NCBI RefSeq assembly: GCF_025152405.1
Contig: NZ_CP102292.1
Span: forward strand, 1,488,001 to 1,552,000
Length of the DNA: 64,000 nt
Source of the DNA: [Ruminococcus] lactaris ATCC 29176
Lineage (GTDB): Bacteria > Bacillota > Clostridia > Lachnospirales > Lachnospiraceae
Reading direction: 5' to 3'
Both the position numbers and the translations under genes were made by a program. Below the pieces are notes generated by a model, which did no database searches, was not told where the DNA came from, and worked only from the letters and a program-made list of their open reading frames with translations. Positions 44,216 through 54,079 of the stretch are shown here, in pieces. Position 1 is the first letter of the stretch; each line of letters starts with the position of its first letter.

Positions 44216-44908
44216 TTAGATCATCGGCAGTAATTCTCTCATCAGATTTACACTATGTGTAATTGCCTGCTTCTCAAAGGTCGGATAGTCAACCTGTGCT
44301 GTTCCGTCTGCCTTATCTGAAATTGCTCTGATAATAACATACGGAATGTGATTCAGATATGCTCCATGTGCGATTGCTGCACCTTCCATTTCAGTACATT
44401 TTGCCTGAAAATTTTCAACAATCCGATCTTTTACTTCCTTTTTGGAAATAAACTGATCACCACTCGCAACTCTTCCCATAAAGGTGCGGATCTCCGGATT
44501 TGCCTTTTTATTTGCCTGCATTGCTTTTTCAGCAAGTTCCTTATCTGCCGGAAATGCAAATACATCCATTCTTGGAACCTGTCCGACCGGATCGCCCAAT
44601 GCACTTACATCCATGTCATGATGCACTGCATCTGTAGAGATTACGATATCGCCAATATTGATCTCTGCATCCAAAGAACCTGCCACGCCCGTATTGATCA
44701 ACTCATCAACATGATAACAATCTGCAAGAATCTGCGTACAGATCGCCGCATTTACTTTACCAATTCCGCTCTGCACAACTACAGCATCTTTTCCATAAAG
44801 CTTTCCTTTGTAGAATTTCATAGATGCTTTTTCATTCATCTCACATTCCTGCATATCCGCAATTAACTCACGGACTTCCTCTTCCATTGCACCGATAATT
44901 CCTATCAT
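44216..44908 (-). CDS. mtnN: 5'-methylthioadenosine/S-adenosylhomocysteine nucleosidase
   Basis: MtnN removes adenine from methylthioadenosine and S-adenosylhomocysteine, recycling SAM by-products. The start MIGIIGAMEEEV with the catalytic Glu, the VVQSGIGKVNAA loop and the C-terminal AISDKADG with the catalytic Asp fit the family. It is 230 aa, standard length. It starts 21 bp past a hairpin that follows tpiA and may be expressed by read-through or a promoter inside that region. Confidence 0.95.
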   Translation of the reverse strand: MIGIIGAMEEEVRELIADMQECEMNEKASMKFYKGKLYGKDAVVVQSGIGKVNAAICTQILADCYHVDELINTGVAGSLDAEINIGDIVISTDAVHHDMDVSALGDPVGQVPRMDVFAFPADKELAEKAMQANKKANPEIRTFMGRVASGDQFISKKEVKDRIVENFQAKCTEMEGAAIAHGAYLNHIPYVIIRAISDKADGTAQVDYPTFEKQAITHSVNLMRELLPMI

Positions 44909-44929
44909 ATTTTTGCTTCTCCTTTGATA

Positions 44930-44973
44930 AAAGGCTATTCAACCGGTAATCTTTACCAAATCAAATAGCCTTT
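44930..44973 (-). terminator. Terminator after tpiA
   Basis: AAAGGCTATT...AATAGCCTTT with a nested GGTAA...TTACC stem is followed on the minus strand by TTTTATC. It lies between tpiA and mtnN. Confidence 0.7.
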
Positions 44974-45024
44974 CTGCTTATATATAAGCTTACTTTTTAT
45001 TAACTTTACACAAAATTATTCGGC

Positions 45025-45774
45025 TTATTTATAATTTACGATCTTACCAAAATCAGCCTTCAGAGATGCTCCACCTACAAGACCACCATCGATATCTGCC
45101 TGAGCAAATAACTCCGGAGCTGTAGCAGCATTTACAGATCCGCCATACTGGATACGGATTGCTTCTGCTGTAGCTTCATCATAAACTTCTGCGATGCATG
45201 CACGGATACCTGCACAAACTTCCTGTGCCTGCTCTGTTGTAGCTGTCTTTCCTGTTCCGATTGCCCAGATTGGCTCATAAGCGATTACTGCTGTCTTAGC
45301 CTGATCTGCTGTGACTCCCTGGAATCCAACTTTAACCTGCTGACGGATGAAGTCCATTGTTACGCCCTGCTCTCTCTGCTCAAGAGTTTCTCCGCAGCAC
45401 ATGATCGGTGTGATACCATGCTCAAATGCTTTCAGGACTTTCTTATTAACATCCTCATTTGTCTCACCGAAGTAATCTCTTCTCTCTGAATGACCGAGAA
45501 CTACATATTTAACACCTGCATCTACAAGCATATTCGGAGAAATTTCGCCTGTATAAGCTCCGCTTTCCTCAAAATACATATTCTCAGCACCAACCTGAAT
45601 ATTGGTTCCTTTTGCAGCCTCTACAACCGGTACAATGTCGATAGCCGGTACACAGAATACTACATCAACTTCCTCGTTCGCAACGAGCGGCTTCAACTCT
45701 TCTACAAGTGCTACTGCCTCGCTTGGAGTCTTATTCATTTTCCAGTTTCCTGCAATAATTTTTTTTCTTGCCAT
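45025..45774 (-). CDS. tpiA: Triosephosphate isomerase
   Basis: TpiA interconverts dihydroxyacetone phosphate and glyceraldehyde-3-phosphate. The substrate Lys lies in GNWKMNKT, the catalytic His in VLGHSERR, the catalytic Glu in [11 protein letters not shown], and the phosphate-binding loop is YGGSVN. It is 249 aa. It is the third gene of the gapA-pgk-tpiA cluster, after a 139-bp gap that can form a long-range stem. Confidence 0.97.
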   Translation of the reverse strand: MARKKIIAGNWKMNKTPSEAVALVEELKPLVANEEVDVVFCVPAIDIVPVVEAAKGTNIQVGAENMYFEESGAYTGEISPNMLVDAGVKYVVLGHSERRDYFGETNEDVNKKVLKAFEHGITPIMCCGETLEQREQGVTMDFIRQQVKVGFQGVTADQAKTAVIAYEPIWAIGTGKTATTEQAQEVCAGIRACIAEVYDEATAEAIRIQYGGSVNAATAPELFAQADIDGGLVGGASLKADFGKIVNYK

Positions 45775-45798
45775 TGTTCTATCTCCTTTTCCATATTA

Positions 45799-45872
45799 CA
45801 GGGATATTCACCCTATCATGCCTGTCCGTTGCATACGCCCGTACTTATCAGATATGGTGAACGTGATCCCTG
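45799..45872 (-). other. Structured pgk-tpiA intergenic region
   Basis: CAGGGATATTCACCC (45799-45813) can pair with GGTGAACGTGATCCCTG (45856-45872) with a small internal bulge, bringing together a ~42-nt loop. It may stabilise or process the mRNA between pgk and tpiA. No known riboswitch class is recognised. Confidence 0.4.
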
Positions 45873-45913
45873 TCTGGACTCATTTTTTGCTTACGCCCAC
45901 TTTAGTCAGGTGA

Positions 45914-47113
45914 TTATTTATCATTTGCTGCTGCAACACCCGGAAGTTCTTTTCCTTCAAGGAACTCAAGTGATGCACCGCCACCTGTTGAAATATGAGT
46001 CATCTTGTCACCATATCCAAGCTGATTTACAGCGGCTGCTGAATCTCCACCACCGATGATCGTTACTGCATCAGTCGCAGCCAGTGCTTCTGCTACTGCT
46101 TTTGTACCTGCTGCAAATTTAGGCATCTCGAAGCATCCCATTGGTCCGTTCCATACAACTGTCTTAGCTGTCTTAACAGCATCAGCAAATAACTCTGCTG
46201 TCTTCGGTCCGATATCAAGACCTTCCCATCCATCCGGGATTTCTCCACTTGCAACTACCTGAATATTTGCATCATTTGAGAAATCATCAGCGATCACATT
46301 ATCAACCGGAAGAAGCAGCTTTACACCTTTATCTTCTGCTTTTTTCAGCATATCAAGTGCATACTGGCAATAGTCTTCCTCAAGGAGAGATGTACCAACA
46401 TTTCCACCCATTGCTTTGCTGAATGTATAAGCCATTCCACCTCCAATGATCAGTGTATCAACTTTCTCAAGCAAGTTCTCGATAACTGAGATTTTGCTGG
46501 ATACTTTTGCACCACCAAGGATTGCAACAAATGGTCTTTCCGGATTCTCTACAGCATTTCCGAGGAAATCGATTTCTTTCTGCATCAGATATCCAACAAC
46601 TGCTGTATCAACAAACTGAGTCACTCCAACGTTAGAGCAGTGTGCTCTGTGAGCTGTTCCGAATGCATCATTCACAAATACATCGCAAAGAGATGCAAGA
46701 TCTTTGCTGAATGCCTCACCATTCTTTGTCTCTTCTGCTCTGTAACGTGTATTCTCAAGAAGGATAACGTCTCCGTCCTGCATTGCTTCAACAGCCGCTT
46801 TTGCGTTCGGTCCTACAACTTCCGGATCTGCTGCAAATTTTACTTCCTGTCCAAGAAGTTCGGAAAGTCTTACTGCAACCGGTGCAAGAGACAGCTCCGG
46901 TTTTGGCTCTCCCTTCGGCTTTCCAAGATGAGAGCAGAGGATTACCTTTCCACCGTCTGCAATCAGCTTTTTGATCGTCGGAAGTGCTGCTACGATACGG
47001 TTCTCATCTGTAATTTTTCCATCGATAAGTGGAACATTGAAGTCACATCTTACAAGGACTCTCTTTCCTTTTACATTAATATCATCTACTGATTTTTTGT
47101 TAAGTGCTGCCAT
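45914..47113 (-). CDS. pgk: Phosphoglycerate kinase
   Basis: Pgk makes ATP from 1,3-bisphosphoglycerate. Conserved segments include the substrate loop [29 protein letters not shown] and the nucleotide loop [12 protein letters not shown] (GGGDS). It is 399 aa, the usual length. It lies between gapA and tpiA, with a terminator-like hairpin in the gap to gapA. Confidence 0.97.
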   Translation of the reverse strand: MAALNKKSVDDINVKGKRVLVRCDFNVPLIDGKITDENRIVAALPTIKKLIADGGKVILCSHLGKPKGEPKPELSLAPVAVRLSELLGQEVKFAADPEVVGPNAKAAVEAMQDGDVILLENTRYRAEETKNGEAFSKDLASLCDVFVNDAFGTAHRAHCSNVGVTQFVDTAVVGYLMQKEIDFLGNAVENPERPFVAILGGAKVSSKISVIENLLEKVDTLIIGGGMAYTFSKAMGGNVGTSLLEEDYCQYALDMLKKAEDKGVKLLLPVDNVIADDFSNDANIQVVASGEIPDGWEGLDIGPKTAELFADAVKTAKTVVWNGPMGCFEMPKFAAGTKAVAEALAATDAVTIIGGGDSAAAVNQLGYGDKMTHISTGGGASLEFLEGKELPGVAAANDK

Positions 47114-47150
47114 AATAATAGCCTCCTGTTAATCTTTCTTTGCTTGATAG

Positions 47151-47188
47151 CAAAAATGGAGTCCGGTCCAACAATAAGACCGGACCCC
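47151..47188 (-). terminator. Intercistronic terminator/attenuator between gapA and pgk
   Basis: On the minus strand an 11-bp stem (47178-47188 with 47158-47168, core GTCCGGTC/GACCGGAC) is followed by ATTTTTG. It would cut most transcripts after gapA and leave a fraction to continue into pgk-tpiA. Confidence 0.8.
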
Positions 47189-47241
47189 ATTGTGAGTCAA
47201 TAATTCAAATTGCTTATTAAGTCATGATCCTCTTATGAGAA

Positions 47242-48261
47242 TTAAGCCTCAAGAAGTTTTCCGAAGTATTTGATTGTTCTTACCATCTGGCTTGTGTAAG
47301 AGTTCTCATTGTCATACCATGAAACAACCTGAACCTCTGTTGTACCATCGCCAACCGGAAGAGCCATTGTCTGAGTTGAATCGAACAGAGAACCAAATCT
47401 CATTCCTACGATATCGCTGGAAACGATCTGATCTTCGTTGTATCCATAAGACTCATTAGCTGCTGCCTTCATAGCTGCATTGATCTGATCTACTGTAACT
47501 TCTCCATCAACTACTGCTGTAAGGATTGTTGTAGAACCTGTTGGTGTAGGAACACGCTGTGCAGATCCGATCAGCTTGCCATTCAGTTCTGGGATAACAA
47601 GACCGATTGCCTTTGCAGCACCTGTGCTGTTAGGAACGATATTAACTGCTGCTGCACGGGATCTTCTGAGATCGCCTTTTCTCTGCGGTCCATCAAGAGT
47701 CATCTGATCTCCTGTGTAAGCATGGATTGTACACATGATACCGGACTTGATTGCTGCAAGGTCATTAAGAGCTTTTGCCATCGGAGCCAGGCAGTTTGTT
47801 GTACAAGAAGCTGCTGAGATGATGTTGTCATCTTTTGTAAGTGTCTCGTGGTTTACATTGTAAACGATTGTCGGAAGGTCATTTCCAGCCGGAGCGGAGA
47901 TAACTACTTTCTTAGCACCTGCATCGATGTGAGCCTGAGCTTTTGCTTTGGATGTATAGAATCCTGTACACTCCAGAACAACGTCAACACCGATCTCTCC
48001 CCAAGGAAGTTCAGCTGCATTAGCCTTAGCGTAGATTTTGATCTCTTTTCCGTCAACTGTGATGGAATCCTCTCCTGCCTCTACTTTATCAGCCAGAGCG
48101 TATGTTCCCTGAGTTGAGTCATATTTTAACAGATGAGCAAGCATCTTAGGGGATGTAAGGTCGTTGATTGCTACTACCTCATATCCTTCTGCTCCGAACA
48201 TCTGTCTGAAAGCAAGACGTCCGATACGTCCAAAACCATTGATCGCTACTTTTACTGCCAT
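47242..48261 (-). CDS. gapA: Glyceraldehyde-3-phosphate dehydrogenase
   Basis: The enzyme oxidises glyceraldehyde-3-phosphate with NAD and phosphate. The NAD loop INGFGRIGR, the catalytic Cys in SAASCTTNC, and the later catalytic His segment IHAYTGDQ are present. It is 339 aa. AGGAGG stands ahead of the start, and a good promoter lies ~105 bp upstream, so it is the lead gene of the glycolytic cluster. Confidence 0.97.
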   Translation of the reverse strand: MAVKVAINGFGRIGRLAFRQMFGAEGYEVVAINDLTSPKMLAHLLKYDSTQGTYALADKVEAGEDSITVDGKEIKIYAKANAAELPWGEIGVDVVLECTGFYTSKAKAQAHIDAGAKKVVISAPAGNDLPTIVYNVNHETLTKDDNIISAASCTTNCLAPMAKALNDLAAIKSGIMCTIHAYTGDQMTLDGPQRKGDLRRSRAAAVNIVPNSTGAAKAIGLVIPELNGKLIGSAQRVPTPTGSTTILTAVVDGEVTVDQINAAMKAAANESYGYNEDQIVSSDIVGMRFGSLFDSTQTMALPVGDGTTEVQVVSWYDNENSYTSQMVRTIKYFGKLLEA

Positions 48262-48365
48262 GATTAATTCCTCCTAAAAGTTTTTAAAAAGTTATGACTG
48301 TTCTTCAGCCATGGCGATAAACTCTTTACAAAGCGATGATTGTTAAGAATTCATCAACTAAATTA

Positions 48366-48394
48366 ATTGTACTAAAACAAGAACAAAAATTCAA
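48366..48394 (-). promoter_or_regulatory. Predicted gapA promoter
   Basis: On the minus strand TTGAAT (48389-48394) and TACAAT (48366-48371) are 17 bp apart, leaving a ~100-nt leader before gapA. Confidence 0.7.
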
Positions 48395-48419
48395 GTACTA
48401 AATCCATTTAAATACAATT

Positions 48420-49241
48420 TTATGGAACAATCCTTTGAAATACAGGTTTGCGTCCATGAAATTCTGCATAATAACTAAAGCCACATTCCCGGAGTATTTC
48501 CGTTGCCTTTTCAAATTCATAAGCAACATGGGCAGGTTCATGGGCATCCGCCCCGATCGTAATGATCTCCCCGCCAAGCTCCCGGTAACGTTTCAGTACA
48601 TCCGGGTGGGGATTCGGGAATCCAAGTCCGTATTTTATACCCGCCAGGTTCATTTCCAGTCCTTTTCCCTCTGCGATCAGTTTTTTCAGGACCGCATCAA
48701 TCTCATCCGAAAATTTTCTATAAGAATATTCCGCTGCCTGATGGATTCCATAACGGACCACATAATCCAGATGTCCCAGTGCATCAAAATCTTTCACTGC
48801 CTCCACATTCTCCAGTATTTCCCGGAAAGCCATCCGGTAGACTTCTTCATCCGTTCTTCCTTCAAAGATTTTACGATAATAAGGATCCTGTCCACCAACC
48901 AGATGAACAGATCCAATTACAAAATCAAAGGGATATGCTTCTGTCAGTCGGTGATACGCTTCTCCAAGATGCTTCTGAAGCCCAATCTCCACTCCGATCC
49001 TCAGATCCAGTTTTCCTTTATATTGTTCCTTCAGACGGTTAAGCTGTCCAAAATACTCATCCAGGTCAAATTGAAATGCATTTGCCGGAAAATCCGGGGT
49101 CTCCGGAAAGTCCAGATCCATATGATCTGTGATACAGACTCCTTCCAGTCCTTTTTCAACCGCTGCATCCAGCATGGAAGTAACCGTTGCTTCACTGTCA
49201 GCCGAAAAGCACGTATGCATGTGGCAGTCACTTTTTATCAT
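48420..49241 (-). CDS. hisJ: PHP-type histidinol-phosphatase
   Basis: The 273-aa protein is a PHP-domain metallophosphatase with the metal motif DCHMHTCFSAD at the N-terminus, CITDHMD, and later His/Asp ligands in GHLDYVVRYG and GADAHEP. It should dephosphorylate histidinol-phosphate in histidine synthesis. No other his genes are adjacent, so a different phosphoester substrate is possible. It overlaps mnmA by 4 bp (49238-49241). Confidence 0.85.
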   Translation of the reverse strand: MIKSDCHMHTCFSADSEATVTSMLDAAVEKGLEGVCITDHMDLDFPETPDFPANAFQFDLDEYFGQLNRLKEQYKGKLDLRIGVEIGLQKHLGEAYHRLTEAYPFDFVIGSVHLVGGQDPYYRKIFEGRTDEEVYRMAFREILENVEAVKDFDALGHLDYVVRYGIHQAAEYSYRKFSDEIDAVLKKLIAEGKGLEMNLAGIKYGLGFPNPHPDVLKRYRELGGEIITIGADAHEPAHVAYEFEKATEILRECGFSYYAEFHGRKPVFQRIVP

Positions 49242-50314
49242 AATATTGTTCCGCCTCCAAGTACATATTCTCCGTCATATAATACCACTGCCTGCCCCGG
49301 TGTTGCTGCACGGATCGGCTCGTCAAATGTACAGACGATTTCATCTTCTCCCGTCCGTTCCACAGTACACCATGCTCCTTTATGGTTATAGCGGATCTTT
49401 GCAAAGATACGTACCGGCTCTGTGATCTGCTCCACACTCATAAAATTCAGTTCATTTGCACGCACTGTATAAGTCAGGGATTCCTCGTAAGTTCCGATCA
49501 CAACTTCGTTGGTTTCAGGACGGATTTCAAGGACGAATGCCGGGTATCCCAAAGCCAATCCAAGCCCTTTCCGCTGCCCCACCGTATAATGGATGATCCC
49601 CTTATGCTTTCCAAGAACCTTTCCCTCCGGGGTAACAAAATTACCGGTCGGCAATACCTGATCTGTTGTGTTTTCAATAAACGAAGCGTAATCACCATCC
49701 GGTACAAAGCAGATATCCTGACTGTCCGGCTTATGTGCAACCAGAAGTCCGATCTCATCCGCCATTTCCCGGATCCTGTCTTTGGAATATTCTCCTACAG
49801 GCATCAGGGTACGTGCCAGTTGTTCCTGGGTTAGATTATACAGTGCATACGTCTGATCTTTTTCCATTGTAGCCGAACGGCGGATCGCATACCTTCCATT
49901 TGGAAGATGTTCTATCCTTGCATAATGGCCTGTGGCAATATAATCAGCACCGATAGAAAGGCTTCTTTGAAGCAGTGCCTCCCATTTCACATACCGATTG
50001 CATGCAATACAGGGGTTCGGTGTTCTTCCGGCAAGATATTCTTTTGTAAAATATTCGATCACGCTCTTTTGGAACTCATCCTTAAAATTCATGACATAAT
50101 AAGGAATCCCGATCGCAGCCGCAACTCTTCTTGCGTCATCCACCGCACTCAGTCCACAACAGCCACCATTCTCTTCCTGCACAGTATTTTCTTCGTCCTG
50201 CCAGATCTGCATGGTCACACCTATGACATCATATCCCTGCTCCTTCAAAAGCCATGCCGCCACAGATGAATCCACACCTCCGGACATTCCTACAACTACT
50301 TTTCCTTTACTCAT
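49238..50314 (-). CDS. mnmA: tRNA-specific 2-thiouridylase
   Basis: MnmA thiolates U34 of tRNA-Lys, -Glu and -Gln using sulfur from a cysteine desulfurase. The PP-loop GMSGGVDSSVAA (~residues 9-20), the first catalytic Cys in NPCIACNRYVKW and the second in SQDICFVPDGDY are present. It is 358 aa. It directly follows nifU (1-bp overlap) and iscS, which fits sulfur supply within the operon. Confidence 0.96.
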   Translation of the reverse strand: MSKGKVVVGMSGGVDSSVAAWLLKEQGYDVIGVTMQIWQDEENTVQEENGGCCGLSAVDDARRVAAAIGIPYYVMNFKDEFQKSVIEYFTKEYLAGRTPNPCIACNRYVKWEALLQRSLSIGADYIATGHYARIEHLPNGRYAIRRSATMEKDQTYALYNLTQEQLARTLMPVGEYSKDRIREMADEIGLLVAHKPDSQDICFVPDGDYASFIENTTDQVLPTGNFVTPEGKVLGKHKGIIHYTVGQRKGLGLALGYPAFVLEIRPETNEVVIGTYEESLTYTVRANELNFMSVEQITEPVRIFAKIRYNHKGAWCTVERTGEDEIVCTFDEPIRAATPGQAVVLYDGEYVLGGGTIL

Positions 50315-50757
50315 TAATATTCCTCTTCTTCAGCCTCTTCTCCCTCATGAATATCTGACTTCGGCTTCTTCAGACCTTCAATTTTGATGCCATGCTTTTC
50401 AGCATAATCCCAAAGTGCTGCATGGATTGCTTCTTCAGCAAGCAGGGAGCAATGTACCTTTACCGGCGGCAGTCCGTCCAACGCTTCCATAACGGCTTTG
50501 TTCGTTACTTCCATTGCCTCCTGAACAGATTTTCCTTTTACCATTTCTGTTGCCATACTGGAAGTTGCAACCGCTGCACCGCATCCAAAAGTCTTGAATT
50601 TTACATCCTGGATGATCTGATTTTCATCGATATCCAGATAAATTCTCATGATATCTCCACATTTTGCGTTTCCTACTGTACCTACTCCGCTCGCATTCTC
50701 AATTTCCCCTACATTTCTCGGGTGCTGAAAATGATCCATTACCTTTTCTGTATACAT
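50314..50757 (-). CDS. nifU: Fe-S cluster scaffold protein, NifU N-terminal/IscU type
   Basis: This 147-aa scaffold holds nascent Fe-S clusters built with sulfur from IscS. Three conserved Cys lie in NAKCGDIM, KTFGCGAAVA and KVHCSLLAEEA, with the Asp after the first. An acidic C-terminal tail (EGEEAEEEEY) extends beyond the core. It lies between iscS and mnmA and is translationally coupled to mnmA. Confidence 0.94.
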   Translation of the reverse strand: MYTEKVMDHFQHPRNVGEIENASGVGTVGNAKCGDIMRIYLDIDENQIIQDVKFKTFGCGAAVATSSMATEMVKGKSVQEAMEVTNKAVMEALDGLPPVKVHCSLLAEEAIHAALWDYAEKHGIKIEGLKKPKSDIHEGEEAEEEEY

Positions 50758-50840
50758 TCTGACTTTCCTCCATTAATCTCTGATTTTACCGTTTATTTTT
50801 ATCCTCTATTCTTATCTTTTATTGTCCTGATCTTTAACTC

Positions 50841-52022
50841 TTATTTCTGCTTTTTCATAAAGTCTTCATACAGTGGAGACATACTGCGAAGATGTGCCAC
50901 AATCTCTTTCAGATTGTCAATCGTATAATCAATCTCTTCTTTTGTTGTCTCTGCACTTAAGGTCATACGAAGTGAGCCATGTGCAATCTCATGAGGCAGA
51001 CCGATGGCGAGAAGTACGTGTGACGGATCCAGAGAACCGGATGTACAGGCTGAACCACTGGATGCACAGATTCCTTTCATATCCAGCATGATCAAAAGGG
51101 ACTCTCCCTCTACAAACCGGAAACTGAAATTGATATTATTCGGAAGACGTCTTGTCCGGTCTCCGTTCAGACGGCAGTATGGAATCTCTTTCTCAATTCT
51201 TGCAATCGCATAATCTCTCAGTTCTGTCTCTTTTCTGATCCGATCATCCATAGAAGCCACTGCAAGTTCCACAGCTTTTCCAAATCCTACGATTCCCGGA
51301 ACGTTCTCTGTTCCTGCACGACGCTTTCTCTCCTGAGCCCCGCCGTGTACAAAAGAACGGATCTTAACTCCTTTTCTGATATACAGGAAACCGATTCCCT
51401 TTGGTCCGTTCAACTTATGTCCACTGGAACTGAGCATATCAATATTCATCTCATCTACGTTGATCGGAACCTGTCCAAATGCCTGAACTGCATCTGTATG
51501 GAATAAGATTCCATGTTTATGTGCGATCTCTCCGATTTCTTTAATCGGTTCAATCGTACCGATTTCATTGTTAGCAAACATAACACTGATCAATATCGTA
51601 TCCGGGCGGATTGCAGCTTCCACAGCTTCCGGACTGACAATACCATTCTCATCCACATCCAGATAAGTCACCTCATATCCACGCTTCTCCAGATACTCTC
51701 CTGTATGAAGGATTGCATGATGCTCAATCTTAGTCGTAATAATATGCTTACCTTTTGATTCATAAGCTTCTGCTGTTGCTTTCAAAGCCCAGTTATCCGA
51801 CTCTGAACCTCCTGCTGTAAAATAGATTTCATCCGTCTTTGCTCCAAGAGCCTTGGCGATCGTCTCTCTCTGCTTCGTTATAACTTCTTTATTTGATGAA
51901 CCCACACTGTATACACTGGATGGATTTCCAAAATGCTCCGTAAAATATGGCAGCATTGCCTCAACAACTTCCGGTGCCGTCTTTGTCGTTGCTGCATTAT
52001 CAAGATAAATTAGTTTTCCCAT
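50841..52022 (-). CDS. iscS: Cysteine desulfurase
   Basis: This 393-aa PLP enzyme takes sulfur from cysteine for Fe-S clusters and tRNA thiolation. The PLP Lys is in SSGHKLNGPKG and the persulfide Cys in SSGSACTSGSLDPSHV, the loop type of NifS/IscS. Its N-terminus YLDNAATTK is canonical. It lies 57 bp after iscR and 83 bp ahead of nifU. Confidence 0.96.
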   Translation of the reverse strand: MGKLIYLDNAATTKTAPEVVEAMLPYFTEHFGNPSSVYSVGSSNKEVITKQRETIAKALGAKTDEIYFTAGGSESDNWALKATAEAYESKGKHIITTKIEHHAILHTGEYLEKRGYEVTYLDVDENGIVSPEAVEAAIRPDTILISVMFANNEIGTIEPIKEIGEIAHKHGILFHTDAVQAFGQVPINVDEMNIDMLSSSGHKLNGPKGIGFLYIRKGVKIRSFVHGGAQERKRRAGTENVPGIVGFGKAVELAVASMDDRIRKETELRDYAIARIEKEIPYCRLNGDRTRRLPNNINFSFRFVEGESLLIMLDMKGICASSGSACTSGSLDPSHVLLAIGLPHEIAHGSLRMTLSAETTKEEIDYTIDNLKEIVAHLRSMSPLYEDFMKKQK

Positions 52023-52079
52023 TGTCCTTTGCCTCCGTATCCGTTCTGATTTTGTTCTGATTCTTTTCCTGTATTTTAT

Positions 52080-52535
52080 TCAGTTTTTGCACTGCGAGCG
52101 ATCTTTATCATCGCATGGAGTATTACGTCCTTCCTCCACCAACTGACTTAACCAGATATCATCCACTGTCCGGTTAATACTGTCATTGATCCGTTTCCAT
52201 ACATACTTTGTCACGCAGCTTTCTGATGCCTGACAGCCTCCCCTGGGATCAAGACCTGCACACTCTACCGGTTCCAGACTTCCTTCCAATGCCCGGAGTA
52301 CTTCACCTACTGAGATTTCTTTTGCATCTCTTGCAAGGATATAACCTCCATTTGCTCCCCGGATGCTCTTTACTATTCCTGCTTTTTTCAGCATGGACAT
52401 AAGCTGTTCGAGATAGCGTTCAGAAATATCCTGCCTTTTTGAAATACTTGTGATAGATACCGGTGTCTCCTCACTATATTGTGCAAGATCGATCAGGGCT
52501 CTCAGACCATATCTGCCTTTCGTTGACAGTTTCAA
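52080..52535 (-). CDS. iscR: Rrf2-family regulator IscR
   Basis: The 151-aa protein has the Rrf2 winged helix (MKLSTKGRYGLRALIDLA, then ISERYLEQLMSMLKKAG) and three cysteines (ECAG, GGCQ, ESCV) suited to hold an Fe-S cluster. It probably senses cluster status and represses its own operon. It heads iscR-iscS-nifU-mnmA-hisJ, and a palindrome lies just after its promoter. Confidence 0.92.
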   Translation of the reverse strand: MKLSTKGRYGLRALIDLAQYSEETPVSITSISKRQDISERYLEQLMSMLKKAGIVKSIRGANGGYILARDAKEISVGEVLRALEGSLEPVECAGLDPRGGCQASESCVTKYVWKRINDSINRTVDDIWLSQLVEEGRNTPCDDKDRSQCKN

Positions 52536-52566
52536 ATTTTCACCTTCTTTTATCCAGCTAATTATC

Positions 52567-52624
52567 CCTAGTATTGTACTAGGATTTTCTTTAGTAGGAT
52601 ATCACTCGTATTTTGTTCTGTCAA
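52567..52624 (-). promoter_or_regulatory. isc operon promoter and palindromic operator
   Basis: On the minus strand TTGACA (52619-52624) and TATCCT (52596-52601) are 17 bp apart. The palindrome CCTAGTA-TTG-TACTAGG (52567-52583) follows the -10 near the expected transcription start, and a half-like ATCCTA overlaps the -10. It is a likely IscR site. Confidence 0.75.
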
Positions 52625-52675
52625 GGCTGTTCCCGAAATAAATATTAAAAGAACAATTCATCAGGAGGCTCTTTC

Positions 52676-54079
52676 ATGCCTGCCAGAACCAAATTGATTC
52701 AGGGAACATTCATTCTTACTTTCGTTGGAATCCTCAGCCGGTTTATGGGATTTTTCTTCCGTATGTTTACAAGTCACATCTTTGGTGAGGAAAATGTCGG
52801 TCTTTACCAACTGATCTTTCCGGTTTATCTTTTCTGCCTTTCACTGAGTACTGCCGGGATCGAAGCTGCAATTTCACGGACTGTTGCCCAGAAGGCATCC
52901 CGTGGCAAATATATTGAAGCTCAGTCGATTCTATATACCGGACTCTTTTTTTCTGTTCTTTTTTCCATAATACAAATGCTGCTTCTTCAGAAGTATGCCC
53001 TTTGGATTGCCATCCACTGGATGGGGGATGCAAGATGTGCCGATCTCCTTCTTCTGGTTACCTATGCTCTGCCCGCTGCTGCTATCCATACCTGCATCTC
53101 AGGATATAGTTACGGTCTGCAAAAAACCTCAGTTCCCGCTTTATCGCAGCTTTTAGAACAACTTGTCCGCATTTCTTTTGTCGTAGTACTTCACCTTCTG
53201 TTTCAAAAGAACGGGCAGACTCCCGGCATCCTGCTTGCTGTTCTTGGCATTGTAGTTGGAGAATATTGTTCCGCACTCTATTCTCTTGCGTGTTTACATC
53301 AGCTTCCTCCTGCCCAACTACCTTCCCTGAGAAAATTCAGTCATTTTTTTCGTTCACTTCCGCAAAATACTCTCGAACTGATGCCAACTGCTTTCCCGCT
53401 TACAATGAATCGTACAGCAATCGCCTTGCTCCAGGGGATTGAAGCGACTTCCATTCCTGTATGTCTGAAACTTTCCGGCTGTACTTCTTCAGAATCTCTT
53501 CGTATTTACGGTGTACTGACCGGAATGGCTTTGCCCTGCATTTTATTTCCTTCCGCACTGACTAATTCGCTCAGTGTTATGCTGATGCCCGCCGTTGCCC
53601 AGGAACAATGCTCCGGTTCCGTCTCATCTCTACACCGACTGATTCTTCGTGCCATTGGCGGCTGCTTCACGCTGGGACTTATAAGCTGCTTCTTTTTCCT
53701 GATTACCGGAAACTTTATCGGTAATACACTTTTTCACAGTGTGCTTGCGGCCAGATTTATTCTGACACTTGCATGGCTTTGTCCATTTCTCTATACCAAT
53801 ACCGCTCTGTCAAGCATCCTGAACGGACTGGGCAAAAGCTTCCTCACCCTGCTGATCAATATCATCGGGCTTTCAATCCGCCTCTTTAGTATTTATATTG
53901 TGATCCCTGAATCTGGCATACAGGGATACCTCTGGGGACTTCTTATCAGCCAGTTGGTAGTGAGTATTATTTTTCTCTTCTGTCTGCGTCTGACAACCGC
54001 AAAACCGTTCTTAAAAAATACCACTAAAATTTTTTCAGAAAAGCATGCAGCAAAAACGGATTTACATAAGTTTCCATGA
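52676..54079 (+). CDS. SpoVB-like polysaccharide flippase (MOP superfamily)
   Basis: The 467-aa protein has ~14 hydrophobic helices and the MurJ/SpoVB-type opening IQGTFILTFVGILSRFMGFFFR. Such proteins flip lipid-linked glycan precursors; SpoVB acts in spore cortex synthesis. AGGAGG precedes the start. The plus-strand gene runs tail-to-tail into spoIIM with a 56-bp overlap. The neighbour favours a sporulation role, but a general precursor flippase is possible. Confidence 0.85.
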   Translation: MPARTKLIQGTFILTFVGILSRFMGFFFRMFTSHIFGEENVGLYQLIFPVYLFCLSLSTAGIEAAISRTVAQKASRGKYIEAQSILYTGLFFSVLFSIIQMLLLQKYALWIAIHWMGDARCADLLLLVTYALPAAAIHTCISGYSYGLQKTSVPALSQLLEQLVRISFVVVLHLLFQKNGQTPGILLAVLGIVVGEYCSALYSLACLHQLPPAQLPSLRKFSHFFRSLPQNTLELMPTAFPLTMNRTAIALLQGIEATSIPVCLKLSGCTSSESLRIYGVLTGMALPCILFPSALTNSLSVMLMPAVAQEQCSGSVSSLHRLILRAIGGCFTLGLISCFFFLITGNFIGNTLFHSVLAARFILTLAWLCPFLYTNTALSSILNGLGKSFLTLLINIIGLSIRLFSIYIVIPESGIQGYLWGLLISQLVVSIIFLFCLRLTTAKPFLKNTTKIFSEKHAAKTDLHKFP

